From: an uncultured Christensenellaceae bacterium
GTDB lineage: Bacteria; Bacillota; Clostridia; Christensenellales; Borkfalkiaceae
Assembly (NCBI GenBank): GCA_910586945.1
Contig: CAJULO010000001.1
Location: 26,671-90,670 of the forward strand
Length of the DNA stretch: 64,000 nt
Direction of reading: 5' to 3'
Shown: in pieces, positions 50,191 to 59,681 of the stretch
Position numbering within the stretch: position 1 is the stretch's first letter
Layout of the letters: each line of letters starts with the position of its first letter
Program-made: the position numbers and the translations under genes
The notes under the pieces: generated by a model
Databases searched by the model: none
What the model saw: the letters and a program-made list of their open reading frames with translations, nothing else
What the model was told of the DNA's origin: nothing

Positions 50191-51714
50191 ATGCTTTCAA
50201 AAGTAACAAGTTTTACACTACTTGGTTTAGATGGTGTACCAATAGAAGTGGAAACAGATATACATGCAGGCATTCCATCATATGAAATTGTTGGCTTACC
50301 TGATACCTCTGTGAAAGAGAGTAAAGAGCGCGTGCGTTCGGCATTAAAAAATAGTGGTAAAAAATTTCCAACACAGAAGATAATTATCAATTTAGCACCT
50401 GCTGATATCAAGAAAGAAGGGAGTTATTTTGACCTTGCCATTGCAATAGGTATTTTAAAAGCTAGCGGTTATATATCTGGGGATAGAAATATAAACTATG
50501 TATTTTTAGGCGAGCTTGCATTAGATGGAAGTTTGCGTGCAGTAAATGGTATTTTACCACTTTTAATATCGGCAAAAAATAGAGGATATACACAATTTAT
50601 CATTCCAAAAGCGAATGCAAAGGAAGCATCGTATATAGAGGGTATCACTGTATTTGTGGCTGAAAACTTGAATGAAGTTGTTCGACACTTGACAGAAAAT
50701 ATGCTTATTCCATTAAAAGTAGAACGCTATGAAGTTACAAAAAACACCAATCAGTATAAATTTGATATGTCATTTGTCAAGGGACAAATTGTGGCAAAGA
50801 GAGCAATTGAAATAGCTGTCAGTGGTGGACATAATATTTTGCTTGTCGGAACACCGGGAGCTGGAAAGACAATGCTTGCCCGATGCCTTCCAACTATCAT
50901 GCCAGATATGACTTTTGAAGAAGCATTAGAAGTGACAAAGATACATTCTATTGCCGGTCTTTTAGGAGAGAGTGGAATCATTTCATTACGACCATTTAGA
51001 ACACCACATCATACAGCGAGTACTGTATCTATCTGTGGAGGTGGAGCTAAAATTAAACCAGGTGAAATTAGTCTTGCACATAATGGAGTGCTTTTTTTAG
51101 ATGAAATGCCAGAATATCAACGCGCCACTTTAGAAGCATTGCGGCAGCCGTTGGAAGATGGTATTATTACAGTTACAAGAAGCAACGGCACCCTGAGTTA
51201 TCCGGCAAATTTTATTTTGTGTGCAAGTATGAATCCATGTCCATGTGGCAACTATGGTAGTGTGGATAGAGAATGTACTTGTACTCCATCAAGTATACAT
51301 AAATATCGTGCAAAAATTAGTGGTCCGCTTTTAGATAGAATTGATATTCAAGTGGAAGTGGATAGTGTGCGTTATGATGATTTAATTTCAAAAGAAGAAG
51401 TTGAAGATAGTCAAACAGTCAAGGATAGAGTACAACGGACAAGAGAGATTCAACACAAACGTTTTGTAAAAGAAAATATTCGTGCCAATGCCGATATTGG
51501 ACCGCGAGAGCTAGAAAAGTATTGCAAATTGTCCTCTGCGTGTGAAGATATATTAAAGCAATCATTTGAAAGTTTAAAATTATCTGCCCGTGCAAGAAGT
51601 AGAATTATAAAAGTTGCGCGTACAATTGCTGATTTAGCAGAAAAAGAGGATATTGAAGAAAGACATCTTTTAGAGGCAATTTCTTATCGCAGCTATGATA
51701 ATTTACGGGGATAG
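50191..51714 (+). CDS. comM: ComM/YifB magnesium-chelatase-like AAA ATPase
   Basis: A 507-residue AAA+ protein; ComM drives branch migration during natural transformation. The N-terminal LonC-like domain (LDGVPIEVETDIHAGIPSYEIVGLPDTSVKESKERVRSALKN), Walker A VGTPGAGKTMLARCLPTIMP (about 217-236), Walker B GVLFLDEMPEY, sensor CASMNPCPCG with the Cys cluster, and the C-terminal helical lid are all present. GGAAGAAG precedes the ATG. dprA follows after 5 bases. Confidence 0.95.
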   Translation: MLSKVTSFTLLGLDGVPIEVETDIHAGIPSYEIVGLPDTSVKESKERVRSALKNSGKKFPTQKIIINLAPADIKKEGSYFDLAIAIGILKASGYISGDRNINYVFLGELALDGSLRAVNGILPLLISAKNRGYTQFIIPKANAKEASYIEGITVFVAENLNEVVRHLTENMLIPLKVERYEVTKNTNQYKFDMSFVKGQIVAKRAIEIAVSGGHNILLVGTPGAGKTMLARCLPTIMPDMTFEEALEVTKIHSIAGLLGESGIISLRPFRTPHHTASTVSICGGGAKIKPGEISLAHNGVLFLDEMPEYQRATLEALRQPLEDGIITVTRSNGTLSYPANFILCASMNPCPCGNYGSVDRECTCTPSSIHKYRAKISGPLLDRIDIQVEVDSVRYDDLISKEEVEDSQTVKDRVQRTREIQHKRFVKENIRANADIGPRELEKYCKLSSACEDILKQSFESLKLSARARSRIIKVARTIADLAEKEDIEERHLLEAISYRSYDNLRG

Positions 51715-51719
51715 AAAAT

Positions 51720-52796
51720 ATGTACAACAAAGAGGAAAAGAGTTTAATTTGGTTGGACAATTTTCATTTAGAATATACTAAAAAGTTGCAAATATATCAT
51801 TTAAATGAAAGTTTGTATGCTGTTGTATGTAACTTTCATAGATACAAAAATGAAATTGTAAATATTGTTGGTGAATCTATTGCAAATTGTATGCAACAAT
51901 CTCTTGCCACCAAACTATATATGCAAGAGATTTTGGGGAAGTATGTACGAGAAAATGTAATTTGCTTGACTTTAAAAAGTGAAAATTATCCAGCAGAACT
52001 ATTAGAAATTGATAGACCGCCATTTGTACTTTATTGTAAGGGAAATGTAAAGTTATTACAGCATAGAAAATTTTCTATAATTGGTTCAAGACAGACATTA
52101 CCGCATATTTTAAAGTTGACGCACGAATTTGCTAAAAGACTTTCAACTGTTTTTACAATTGTAACAGGTATTGCTGATGGAGCAGATACACAAGCGGTTG
52201 AAGGCGCTATGGAAAATAAAAATTGTATTGTTGTTTTGGCCTATGGATTTCAATATTGTACTCCAGAATGCAATAAATTTTTATTGGATAAAGTTTATCA
52301 AGAAGGACTTGTTGTGAGTGAATATCCACCGGATGTGGCACCAAAAAATTATTATTACCTGGAGAGAAATCGTTTACTTGCAGCGTTGAGTGAAGGGGTG
52401 TTGGTTGTCAGTGCTGGACAAAAGAGTGGTACAAAAATTACAGCAAATTATGCCTATCAATATGGTAAGTCTTTATTTGCCTTTCCATATTCTATAGGAA
52501 TAAGCTCTGGTATAGGTTGTAATGCGTTAATCAAGCAGTTTGCAACACTTTGTACAAAAGTAGTTGACATTGCCGAAGTTTTTGGAGTAAACTTAAATAA
52601 AGAACAAGAAATTATTTTAACAGAGATTGAGAAAAAGATTTTAACTGTCATGCAAGCAGGGGAAACGCATATTATACAAATTGCAAATAGAACAGGTTTG
52701 GCTAGTTTTGAGCTTGCGCCCATCTTAACGGCCTTAGAATTAAAAAAGCTGATTTCATCTTGCGGTGGTAACCGATATACAATACTTGTTGAATAA
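51720..52796 (+). CDS. dprA: DNA processing protein DprA
   Basis: Binds incoming single-stranded DNA and loads RecA. The 358 residues include the Rossmann domain (FSIIGSRQTLPHILKL, FTIVTGIADGADTQAVEGAM, VVSEYPPDVAPKNYYYLERNRLLAALSEGVLVVSAGQKSGTKITANYA) and a C-terminal winged-helix domain (about 295-355). Several motifs depart from the family: SGxARGID is TGIADGAD and FPxRNRIIAGLS is YYLERNRLLAALS. The fold is clearly kept. Between comM and topA, as in many Firmicutes. Confidence 0.9.
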   Translation: MYNKEEKSLIWLDNFHLEYTKKLQIYHLNESLYAVVCNFHRYKNEIVNIVGESIANCMQQSLATKLYMQEILGKYVRENVICLTLKSENYPAELLEIDRPPFVLYCKGNVKLLQHRKFSIIGSRQTLPHILKLTHEFAKRLSTVFTIVTGIADGADTQAVEGAMENKNCIVVLAYGFQYCTPECNKFLLDKVYQEGLVVSEYPPDVAPKNYYYLERNRLLAALSEGVLVVSAGQKSGTKITANYAYQYGKSLFAFPYSIGISSGIGCNALIKQFATLCTKVVDIAEVFGVNLNKEQEIILTEIEKKILTVMQAGETHIIQIANRTGLASFELAPILTALELKKLISSCGGNRYTILVE

Positions 52797-52807
52797 AGGA
52801 GTGAACT

Positions 52808-55096
52808 ATGGATTTAATTATAGTAGAATCACCTTCAAAAGCAAAAACAATAGCAAAATACTTAAAAAATAAATATATAGTTGATGCATCTGCAGGACAT
52901 GTGCGAGATTTACCTACAAAAAAATTAGGCGTAGATATCAAGAATAATTTTGAACCGACATATGTCATCAATAAGGATAAAAAAGATGTTATTAAACGTT
53001 TAAAAGAGAAAGTAAAAAAGGCAGATCATGTCTATTTGGCGACGGACCCAGATAGAGAGGGAGAGGCAATCAGTTGGCATTTACAACAAGCTTTAAATTT
53101 AAAAGGTGGTAAAAATAGAATTGTTTTTAATGAAATTACTGCAACAGCGATAACGAAAGCCCTTGAGAATCCACGCGAAATTGACCAAAAATTAGTGGAT
53201 ACACAGCAAGCGAGACGCGTTTTAGATAGAATTGTAGGCTATACGCTTTCACCTTTATTGAGTAAAAAGATACAACCAAGTTTATCAGCGGGGCGCGTAC
53301 AATCGGTTGCACTGCGTATGGTTGTAGAGCGTGAGCGCGAAATTATGGCATTTAAACCGGAAGAGTATTGGACGATAGTTGCTGAATTATTTGGTAATGA
53401 TAGCAAAAAAGTGCATTTTAAAGCACAACTCATTGAAAAAAACAAAAAGAAAATAAAGCCAAATTGTAGTGATGAAGTAGAAAAAATTAAAGCAGAGCTA
53501 AAACCAGATGGATATATTGTGCATGAAATCAAAAAATCAATTGCAAAATCACATGCATTGCCACCTTTTACTACATCTACATTACAACAGGATGCTAGCA
53601 ATAAATTGAGTATGTCATCGCCAGACACTATGCGTGTAGCACAACAGTTGTATGAAGGGATTGATGTTGCAGGTGAGGGACATATTGCACTTGTAACTTA
53701 TATTCGTACAGACTCTGTGCGTGTATCACAAGAAGCACAAATTATGGCAGTGGACTATATTAAAAATACATTTGGTAAAGAATATGTACCAGCAAAACCA
53801 AATGTATATAAAACAAGCAAAGCGGCACAAGATGCACACGAATGCATTCGTCCAATTGATTTAGCAAGAACACCAGATAGTTTAAAAAGTAAACTTGATG
53901 CTAAGCAATATAAACTCTATAAGTTAATTTATAATAGATTTTTGGCTTCACAAATGACAGATGCCACTTATAATAGTATGCAAATCAAAATCAATAATGG
54001 AGATTATACATTGAAAGCAAGTGGTAGAACTCCACTTTTTGCAGGGTATACTTTAGTGTATCAAGAACAAAAAAAGGAGAGTGAAGAGCAAGAAGATGGT
54101 AAACTTTTGCCAAATTTAGTGGAACAAGAAAAGCTGAATTTTGTACAACTCCAATGTGACCAAAAGTTCACAAAACCTCCAGCAAGATATACAGATGCTT
54201 CACTTGTAAAAGCAATGGAGGAAAAAGCAATTGGCCGACCATCCACTTATGCTACAATTATAAGCGTACTCAATAAAAGACAATATGTTAAAAAAATGGA
54301 TAAGACAATGGCTCCTACAGATGTATCCTTTAAAATTTGTGATATGTTAGTAGAATATTTTCCAGATGTTGTTGATATTGGTTTTACAGCAAAAATGGAA
54401 GATAGATTAGATAATTTGGAGGGGGAATGGCAAAGTATTTTACAGGACTTTTATCCTGATTTTGAAAAGAAATTACAAGTTGCCTCTAAACCAATAGAGG
54501 AAATGACCGATATTGTCTGCGAAAAATGTGGTAGCTTTATGTTGAAACGCTATGGTAAGTATAATAGTCATTATTTGGCATGTAGTAACTATCCAACTTG
54601 TAAAAACATTGTCAGTAATGAAGAGATCAGTGATAAACAATGTCCACAGTGTGGCAATGCAATGGTAATTAAAACTGGTCGTTATGGGCAATTTTTATCT
54701 TGTTCAAACTATCCAACTTGTAAGACAAATATGCCTCTAGAGAGTGAAATTGTCGAAGAAAAATGTCCACATTGTGGTGGCACTTTAATTTTACAAGATG
54801 GCAAATTTGGTAAATATTACAAATGTTTACAATGTAATAAAAATATTCCAGCACAAGAAAAATTGGGAATTGCTTGTCCAAATTGTCAAAAAGATGTTAT
54901 CGTAAAAAAAACAAAAACAGGGAAGATATTTTATGGTTGTATTGCATATCCAGAATGTAATTTTACAAGTTGGGATATGCCTACAGGAGAATTTTGTCCT
55001 AAATGCAACGCATATTTAGTCAAAAAGCCAAAAAGTATACAGTGTAGCAATACTACTTGTGACTATAGAATAAATACCGAGATAAAAGAGAGCTAA
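52808..55096 (+). CDS. topA: DNA topoisomerase I
   Basis: Type IA topoisomerase relaxing negative supercoils. The 762 residues show the Toprim domain (LIIVESPSKAKTIAKYL, VYLATDPDREGEAISWHL), the active-site Tyr in ALVTYIRTDSVRVS (about 300), GRPSTYATIISVL, and four C-terminal zinc-ribbon units with CxxC pairs (CEKCGSFML, CPQCGNAMV, CPHCGGTLI, CPNCQKDVI) plus a final partial unit. AAAGGAG lies 7 bases before the ATG. dprA ends 11 bases upstream. Confidence 0.96.
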   Translation: MDLIIVESPSKAKTIAKYLKNKYIVDASAGHVRDLPTKKLGVDIKNNFEPTYVINKDKKDVIKRLKEKVKKADHVYLATDPDREGEAISWHLQQALNLKGGKNRIVFNEITATAITKALENPREIDQKLVDTQQARRVLDRIVGYTLSPLLSKKIQPSLSAGRVQSVALRMVVEREREIMAFKPEEYWTIVAELFGNDSKKVHFKAQLIEKNKKKIKPNCSDEVEKIKAELKPDGYIVHEIKKSIAKSHALPPFTTSTLQQDASNKLSMSSPDTMRVAQQLYEGIDVAGEGHIALVTYIRTDSVRVSQEAQIMAVDYIKNTFGKEYVPAKPNVYKTSKAAQDAHECIRPIDLARTPDSLKSKLDAKQYKLYKLIYNRFLASQMTDATYNSMQIKINNGDYTLKASGRTPLFAGYTLVYQEQKKESEEQEDGKLLPNLVEQEKLNFVQLQCDQKFTKPPARYTDASLVKAMEEKAIGRPSTYATIISVLNKRQYVKKMDKTMAPTDVSFKICDMLVEYFPDVVDIGFTAKMEDRLDNLEGEWQSILQDFYPDFEKKLQVASKPIEEMTDIVCEKCGSFMLKRYGKYNSHYLACSNYPTCKNIVSNEEISDKQCPQCGNAMVIKTGRYGQFLSCSNYPTCKTNMPLESEIVEEKCPHCGGTLILQDGKFGKYYKCLQCNKNIPAQEKLGIACPNCQKDVIVKKTKTGKIFYGCIAYPECNFTSWDMPTGEFCPKCNAYLVKKPKSIQCSNTTCDYRINTEIKES

Positions 55097-55104
55097 TTAA
55101 AATA

Positions 55105-55133
55105 TTGACAACTCTGTTTTTATAGTGTATAAT
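55105..55133 (+). promoter_or_regulatory. Sigma-A promoter of trmFO-hslV-hslU
   Basis: TTGACA (55105-55110), 17 bases, TATAAT (55128-55133). Right after topA and about 48 bases before trmFO. Confidence 0.85.
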
Positions 55134-55180
55134 AAAATTAGCAATCAATGAAAAAGAGTGCTAAATGATAAAGGAAAGGA

Positions 55181-56509
55181 ATGGATAGAAAGAATACGCG
55201 TGTCAAAATTGTAGGTGCAGGTCTTGCGGGATGTGAAGCGAGTTATTTTTTAGCGGAGAGAGGAATTCCTGTAGAGCTATACGAATGTAAACCAAAAAGA
55301 TATTCATTAGTGCATAGTAGTGCAGATTTTGCCGAACTTGTCTGTAGCAATTCTTTAAAGAGTAATGATGTTTATGCGAATGCATGCGGACTTTTAAAGG
55401 AGGAAATGCGAAAGTTTGGGTCAATCATAATGGAGGCGGCGGAGTTTGCCAAAATTCCAGCAGGCGGTGCTTTAGCGGTGGAGCGAGATAAATTTTCGCA
55501 ATATATTACTGCTAAAATAAAGAGCCATGCTAATATTACAGTAATTGAAGAAGAAGTAACAGAATTATTTCAAGATGGATATACTATTGTAGCAAGTGGC
55601 CCTTTAACATTAGATAGTTTAGCAAATTGTATAAAAGAGGAATTTGGAGAAGGACTTTACTTTTATGATGCAGTAGCGCCAATCATTGATGCTGATAGCA
55701 TTGATATGAGATATGCCTTTGTTGGAGATAGATATAATAAAGGTAATGGTGATTATATCAACTGTATCTTGACGCAAGAGGAATATCTTGCTTTTGTAGA
55801 AGCGCTTTGTATAGCAGAGCGCGCGCCACTACATACTTTTGAAAAGCAGGAAGTTTTTGAAGGATGTATGCCCATTGAAGTTTTAGCAAAAAGAGGAGTG
55901 GATAGTTTACGATTTGCAATGCTAAAACCTGTGGGATTGTATGATAAGGCAGGCAAGAGACCGTATGCAGTATTACAGTTGAGAAAGGAGAATCAAGAAG
56001 GGACTGCTTATAATTTAGTGGGTTGTCAAACAAATTTAAAGTTTGCCGAACAGCGACGGGTATTTGGATTGATTCCAGCACTCAAAAATGCAAATTATCT
56101 AAGATATGGTGTAATGCATAGAAATACATATATACATTCTCCTAAGATTGTAAATACGGATTTAAGCTGTAAAAAGTATAGTAATATTTATTTTGCGGGG
56201 CAAATTACAGGTGTGGAAGGATATGTAGAATCGGCAGCAAGTGGATTGCTAACAGCATTGCAAATTTTAGCAAAAATACAAAATAAGAAAATTACTTGGA
56301 CACGAGAAAGTGTTTTAGGTGCATTATATTGGCATCAGATAACGATGGTGGAAAATTTTCAACCAATGAATGCAAATTATGGTATTTTGGCACCTTTACA
56401 AGAACAAGTACGAGATAAAGTGAAAAAACGACAAAAATTTGCAGAACGAGCATTAAAAAATATAGATAGCATAATAGAGATAAACAATTTTAATAGAAAG
56501 GAGCAATAG
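55181..56509 (+). CDS. trmFO: tRNA m5U54 methyltransferase (folate/FAD-dependent) TrmFO
   Basis: Methylates U54 of the tRNA T loop using methylene-THF. The 442 residues open with the FAD site VKIVGAGLAGCEASYFLAERG, then YECKP, ELVCSNSLKSNDV with the nucleophilic cysteine region, IPAGGALAVERDKFS, TIVASGPLTLDSL, and the C-terminal FAQITGVEGYVESAASGL-type motif (YFAGQITGVEGYVESAASG). AAAGGAA lies 7 bases before the ATG. Confidence 0.96.
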   Translation: MDRKNTRVKIVGAGLAGCEASYFLAERGIPVELYECKPKRYSLVHSSADFAELVCSNSLKSNDVYANACGLLKEEMRKFGSIIMEAAEFAKIPAGGALAVERDKFSQYITAKIKSHANITVIEEEVTELFQDGYTIVASGPLTLDSLANCIKEEFGEGLYFYDAVAPIIDADSIDMRYAFVGDRYNKGNGDYINCILTQEEYLAFVEALCIAERAPLHTFEKQEVFEGCMPIEVLAKRGVDSLRFAMLKPVGLYDKAGKRPYAVLQLRKENQEGTAYNLVGCQTNLKFAEQRRVFGLIPALKNANYLRYGVMHRNTYIHSPKIVNTDLSCKKYSNIYFAGQITGVEGYVESAASGLLTALQILAKIQNKKITWTRESVLGALYWHQITMVENFQPMNANYGILAPLQEQVRDKVKKRQKFAERALKNIDSIIEINNFNRKEQ

Positions 56510-56512
56510 AGA

Positions 56513-57055
56513 ATGTCAGAAGCACAATTTAGAGGTACAACAATATGTGCAGTAAAAAAAGATGGAAAAACGGCAATTGCTGGAGATGGACAGGTAACAT
56601 TTGGGCAAGCGGTTGTTTTTAAAAGTACAGCAGTAAAAGTAAGAAGAATTTTTAACGGTAAAGTTGTTTTAGGATTTGCTGGTTCTGTTGCCGATGCCTT
56701 TTCCCTCTCAGAAAGATTTGAGGGTATGCTCAATAAATTTTCCGGCAACTTGATGCGTTCTGCCGTAGAGCTTGCAGAGCTTTGGCGTAATGATAAAATG
56801 GTAAGAAAATTGGAAGCAATGATGATTGTTGCAGATGAAAATCAACTACTCATGATAAGTGGTAATGGAGAAGTAATTGAACCAGATGGGGGAGTATGTG
56901 CAATTGGCAGCGGAGGTAATTATGCACTTTCAGCAGCAAAAGCATTGTTGCAAGAGACAAATTATACAGCGGAAGAAATTGCAACAAAAGCATTAAAAAT
57001 TGCAAGTGATATCTGTGTTTATACCAATGACCATATAACAGTAGAAACAATTTAG
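56513..57055 (+). CDS. hslV: ATP-dependent protease peptidase subunit HslV
   Basis: Proteasome-beta-like peptidase of the HslVU complex. The catalytic threonine lies in FRGTTICAV (Thr 9 or 10 after processing), followed by AIAGDGQVTFGQAVVFKSTAVKVRRI, LGFAGSVADAFSLSERFE, and a C-terminal ALKIASDICVYTNDH. The 180-residue length is standard. AAAGGAG precedes the ATG. The start is 3 bases after trmFO. xerC, usually between them, is absent. Confidence 0.96.
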   Translation: MSEAQFRGTTICAVKKDGKTAIAGDGQVTFGQAVVFKSTAVKVRRIFNGKVVLGFAGSVADAFSLSERFEGMLNKFSGNLMRSAVELAELWRNDKMVRKLEAMMIVADENQLLMISGNGEVIEPDGGVCAIGSGGNYALSAAKALLQETNYTAEEIATKALKIASDICVYTNDHITVETI

Positions 57056-57075
57056 CTATAAAAGGAGGGAAGTGT

Positions 57076-58383
57076 ATGGATTTATCACCGATTCAAATTG
57101 TAGGACAACTCGATAAATATATTATAGGGCAAGATAAAGCTAAGCGTGCTGTTGCCATTGCTCTTAGAAATAGATATAGACGCAGTAAATTATCGCCACA
57201 AGATAGAGAGGAAATTACGCCTAAAAATATCATTATGAAGGGACCAACTGGAGTTGGTAAAACAGAGATTGCAAGACGACTTGCTAAACTTGTTCGAGCA
57301 CCATTTATAAAAGTTGAAGCGACGAAGTATACAGAAGTTGGTTATGTTGGCCGTGATGTCGAAAGTATGATTCGTGACCTTGTAGAATGTTCTATTCGTC
57401 TTGTAAAAGAAGAAAAGATGAAAGAAGTAGAAGTGCGTGTACAAATGCTAGCAGAACGGAAAATGGCTGCCATTCTTGTCGAAGTGCAGAAGGAAAAAAG
57501 AGGAGAACTGCCTAAAGAAATATTTGAAAAACTCATTTTGGAAGATTTGAGAAGTGGAAAATATGATAACTTCCAAGTAGAAATAGAAGTGCAAGATAAA
57601 CCTAAAAATATGGAACTTATGCCAAATGGAGCAGAAATCAATATTGGTAGTATTTTAGGTGATTTTTTACCAAAACAACGGCGTAGACGCAAGATGTCTG
57701 TAAAGGCAGCAATGCAACAAATTATTGATGAAGAAAGTGAAAAATTGATTGATAACGAAGCTTTAACAGCAGAAGCATTGCTGCGTGCTGAAGAGCAAGG
57801 CATTATCTTTATAGACGAAATTGATAAAATTGCAGGCAAAGCCAATCAGAGCGGAGTTGATGTCTCTCGTGAAGGGGTACAACGCGATATTTTACCAATT
57901 GTTGAAGGTTGTACAGTGATGACAAAACATGGTGCTGTCAAAACAGACTTTATTTTATTTATTGCAGCAGGGGCCTTTCATATTGCTAAAATGGATGACC
58001 TTATACCGGAACTACAAGGTCGTTTTCCAATCAATGTAGAGTTACAAAGTCTATCAAAAGATGATTTTATCAAGATTTTAACACAACCGGAAAATGCAAT
58101 TACGGCACAATACACTAAACTTTTAGCAGTGGATAATATTAGTTTACAATTTGCAAATGATGGGATTGAAGAGATTGCTACACTTGCACAAGAGATGAAT
58201 AGCACGAGCGAAGATATTGGTGCAAGAAGATTGCATACCATTATGGAATATCTACTTGAAGAGGTATCTTTTATGGCTGGCGGGGACCATCCAGTAATTA
58301 CAGTTACAGTCGATAAAAAATATGTGCAAGAACATCTTTCAAAAATCATCAATAATAGAGATTTGAAAAAATTTGTATTATAA
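57076..58383 (+). CDS. hslU: ATP-dependent protease ATPase subunit HslU
   Basis: AAA+ unfoldase partner of HslV. The 435 residues have LDKYIIGQDKAKRAVAIALRNRYRR, Walker A MKGPTGVGKTEIARRLAKL (about 56-74), the pore loop YTEVGYVGRDVESMIRDL, the I-domain (about 110-225), Walker B IIFIDEIDKIAG (about 245), LPELQGRFPI-type arginine finger (LIPELQGRFPINVEL) and the GARRLHTIMEYLLEE sensor. AAAGGAGG is well placed. The I-domain is somewhat short. Confidence 0.96.
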   Translation: MDLSPIQIVGQLDKYIIGQDKAKRAVAIALRNRYRRSKLSPQDREEITPKNIIMKGPTGVGKTEIARRLAKLVRAPFIKVEATKYTEVGYVGRDVESMIRDLVECSIRLVKEEKMKEVEVRVQMLAERKMAAILVEVQKEKRGELPKEIFEKLILEDLRSGKYDNFQVEIEVQDKPKNMELMPNGAEINIGSILGDFLPKQRRRRKMSVKAAMQQIIDEESEKLIDNEALTAEALLRAEEQGIIFIDEIDKIAGKANQSGVDVSREGVQRDILPIVEGCTVMTKHGAVKTDFILFIAAGAFHIAKMDDLIPELQGRFPINVELQSLSKDDFIKILTQPENAITAQYTKLLAVDNISLQFANDGIEEIATLAQEMNSTSEDIGARRLHTIMEYLLEEVSFMAGGDHPVITVTVDKKYVQEHLSKIINNRDLKKFVL

Positions 58384-58412
58384 TTTGAAATAAAAATGAA
58401 GAGGGGGCAACA

Positions 58413-59681
58413 ATGATTACAAAACCGAAAGGTACACAAGATATATTGCCCAATGAGAGTGAAAAATGGCAATATATTGAAGAAAAAATTCGCAATATTG
58501 CCAGACAATTTAATTTACATGAGATAAGAACGCCAACTTTTGAAGTGACAGAGTTATTTACACGCGGGGTTGGAGAAACAACTGATATTGTGCATAAAGA
58601 GATGTATACTTTTTTAGATAAAGGGGAGCGAAGTATTACATTAAAGCCGGAAGGAACTGCTGGAGTTGTGCGTGCTTTTTTAGAAAATGGACTTTTTAAC
58701 CAAACTATGCCACAAAAATTATATTATATTTCGCCAATTTTTCGCTATGAACGACCACAATCTGGACGATTGCGAGAACATCATCAATTTGGAGTTGAAG
58801 TTTTTGGAAGTGCAAGTCCATTTATGGATGCTGAAGTTATCTCTATGGCATATAGCTATTTAAAAGAAGTTGGTGTGCAAGCTATGCAACTACAACTCAA
58901 TAGTGTAGGTTGTCCAAAGTGCCGGCCGGCATTTAATGCTGCTCTGAAGGCATATTTTGAACCTTATAAGCAAGAACTTTGTGAAAATTGTCAAATACGA
59001 TTTGAAAAAAATACCTTGCGAATTTTAGATTGTAAAATTGAGAGTTGTAAAAATGTGATTAAAAATGCTCCAAAAATTACAGACTATCTATGTACAGAAT
59101 GTAGTGCACATTTTACTGCGTTGCAACAGATATTGTCTGCAAATGATATTCCATATATAGTAAATCCTCAACTTGTGCGTGGATTGGACTATTATACAAA
59201 GACGGTATTTGAGTTTGTGTCTACGGCGATTGGAGCAAAGGGTACAGTCCTTGGTGGTGGTAGATATGATAATTTAGTGGCAAATCTAGGTGGAAAATCC
59301 ACTTGTGCAATAGGTTTTGGGAGTGGTATTGAACGCCTATTGCTCCTATTAGAAGCACAAAATAGAGTATTACCTATACAAAAAAATATTTCTATTTATA
59401 TAGCTCCTCTAGAAGAAGATGCTAAGATGTTGAGCTTTCAAGTTGCAAAACTCTTGCGAGAAAAGGACTTTGCAGTAGAAATGGATGTAATGAATCGTTC
59501 TATAAAGGCACAATTTAAATATGCAAATAGTATAAAAGCAAATTATGTTGTCTCTATTGGTCATGACGAATTACAGAGCAATACATTGACTATCAAAAAT
59601 ATGCAAACTGGCAAGGAAGAACAAGTTGAGCAGACAAAACTTGTACAATATTTGCAAGCAATTGCAAAGGAGGATGCATGA
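58413..59681 (+). CDS. hisS: Histidyl-tRNA synthetase
   Basis: Class II aminoacyl-tRNA synthetase. Motif 1 ITKPKGTQDILPNES and EIRTPTFEVTELFTRGVGETTDIV, motif 2 YYISPIFRYERPQSGRLREHHQFGVEVFG, the His-specific LVRGLDYYTKTVFEF and motif 3 CAIGFGSGIERLLLLLE. The C-terminal anticodon-binding domain is at about 325-415. Length 422 is normal. GAGGGGG precedes the ATG. The stop overlaps the next start by 4 bases. Confidence 0.96.
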   Translation: MITKPKGTQDILPNESEKWQYIEEKIRNIARQFNLHEIRTPTFEVTELFTRGVGETTDIVHKEMYTFLDKGERSITLKPEGTAGVVRAFLENGLFNQTMPQKLYYISPIFRYERPQSGRLREHHQFGVEVFGSASPFMDAEVISMAYSYLKEVGVQAMQLQLNSVGCPKCRPAFNAALKAYFEPYKQELCENCQIRFEKNTLRILDCKIESCKNVIKNAPKITDYLCTECSAHFTALQQILSANDIPYIVNPQLVRGLDYYTKTVFEFVSTAIGAKGTVLGGGRYDNLVANLGGKSTCAIGFGSGIERLLLLLEAQNRVLPIQKNISIYIAPLEEDAKMLSFQVAKLLREKDFAVEMDVMNRSIKAQFKYANSIKANYVVSIGHDELQSNTLTIKNMQTGKEEQVEQTKLVQYLQAIAKEDA

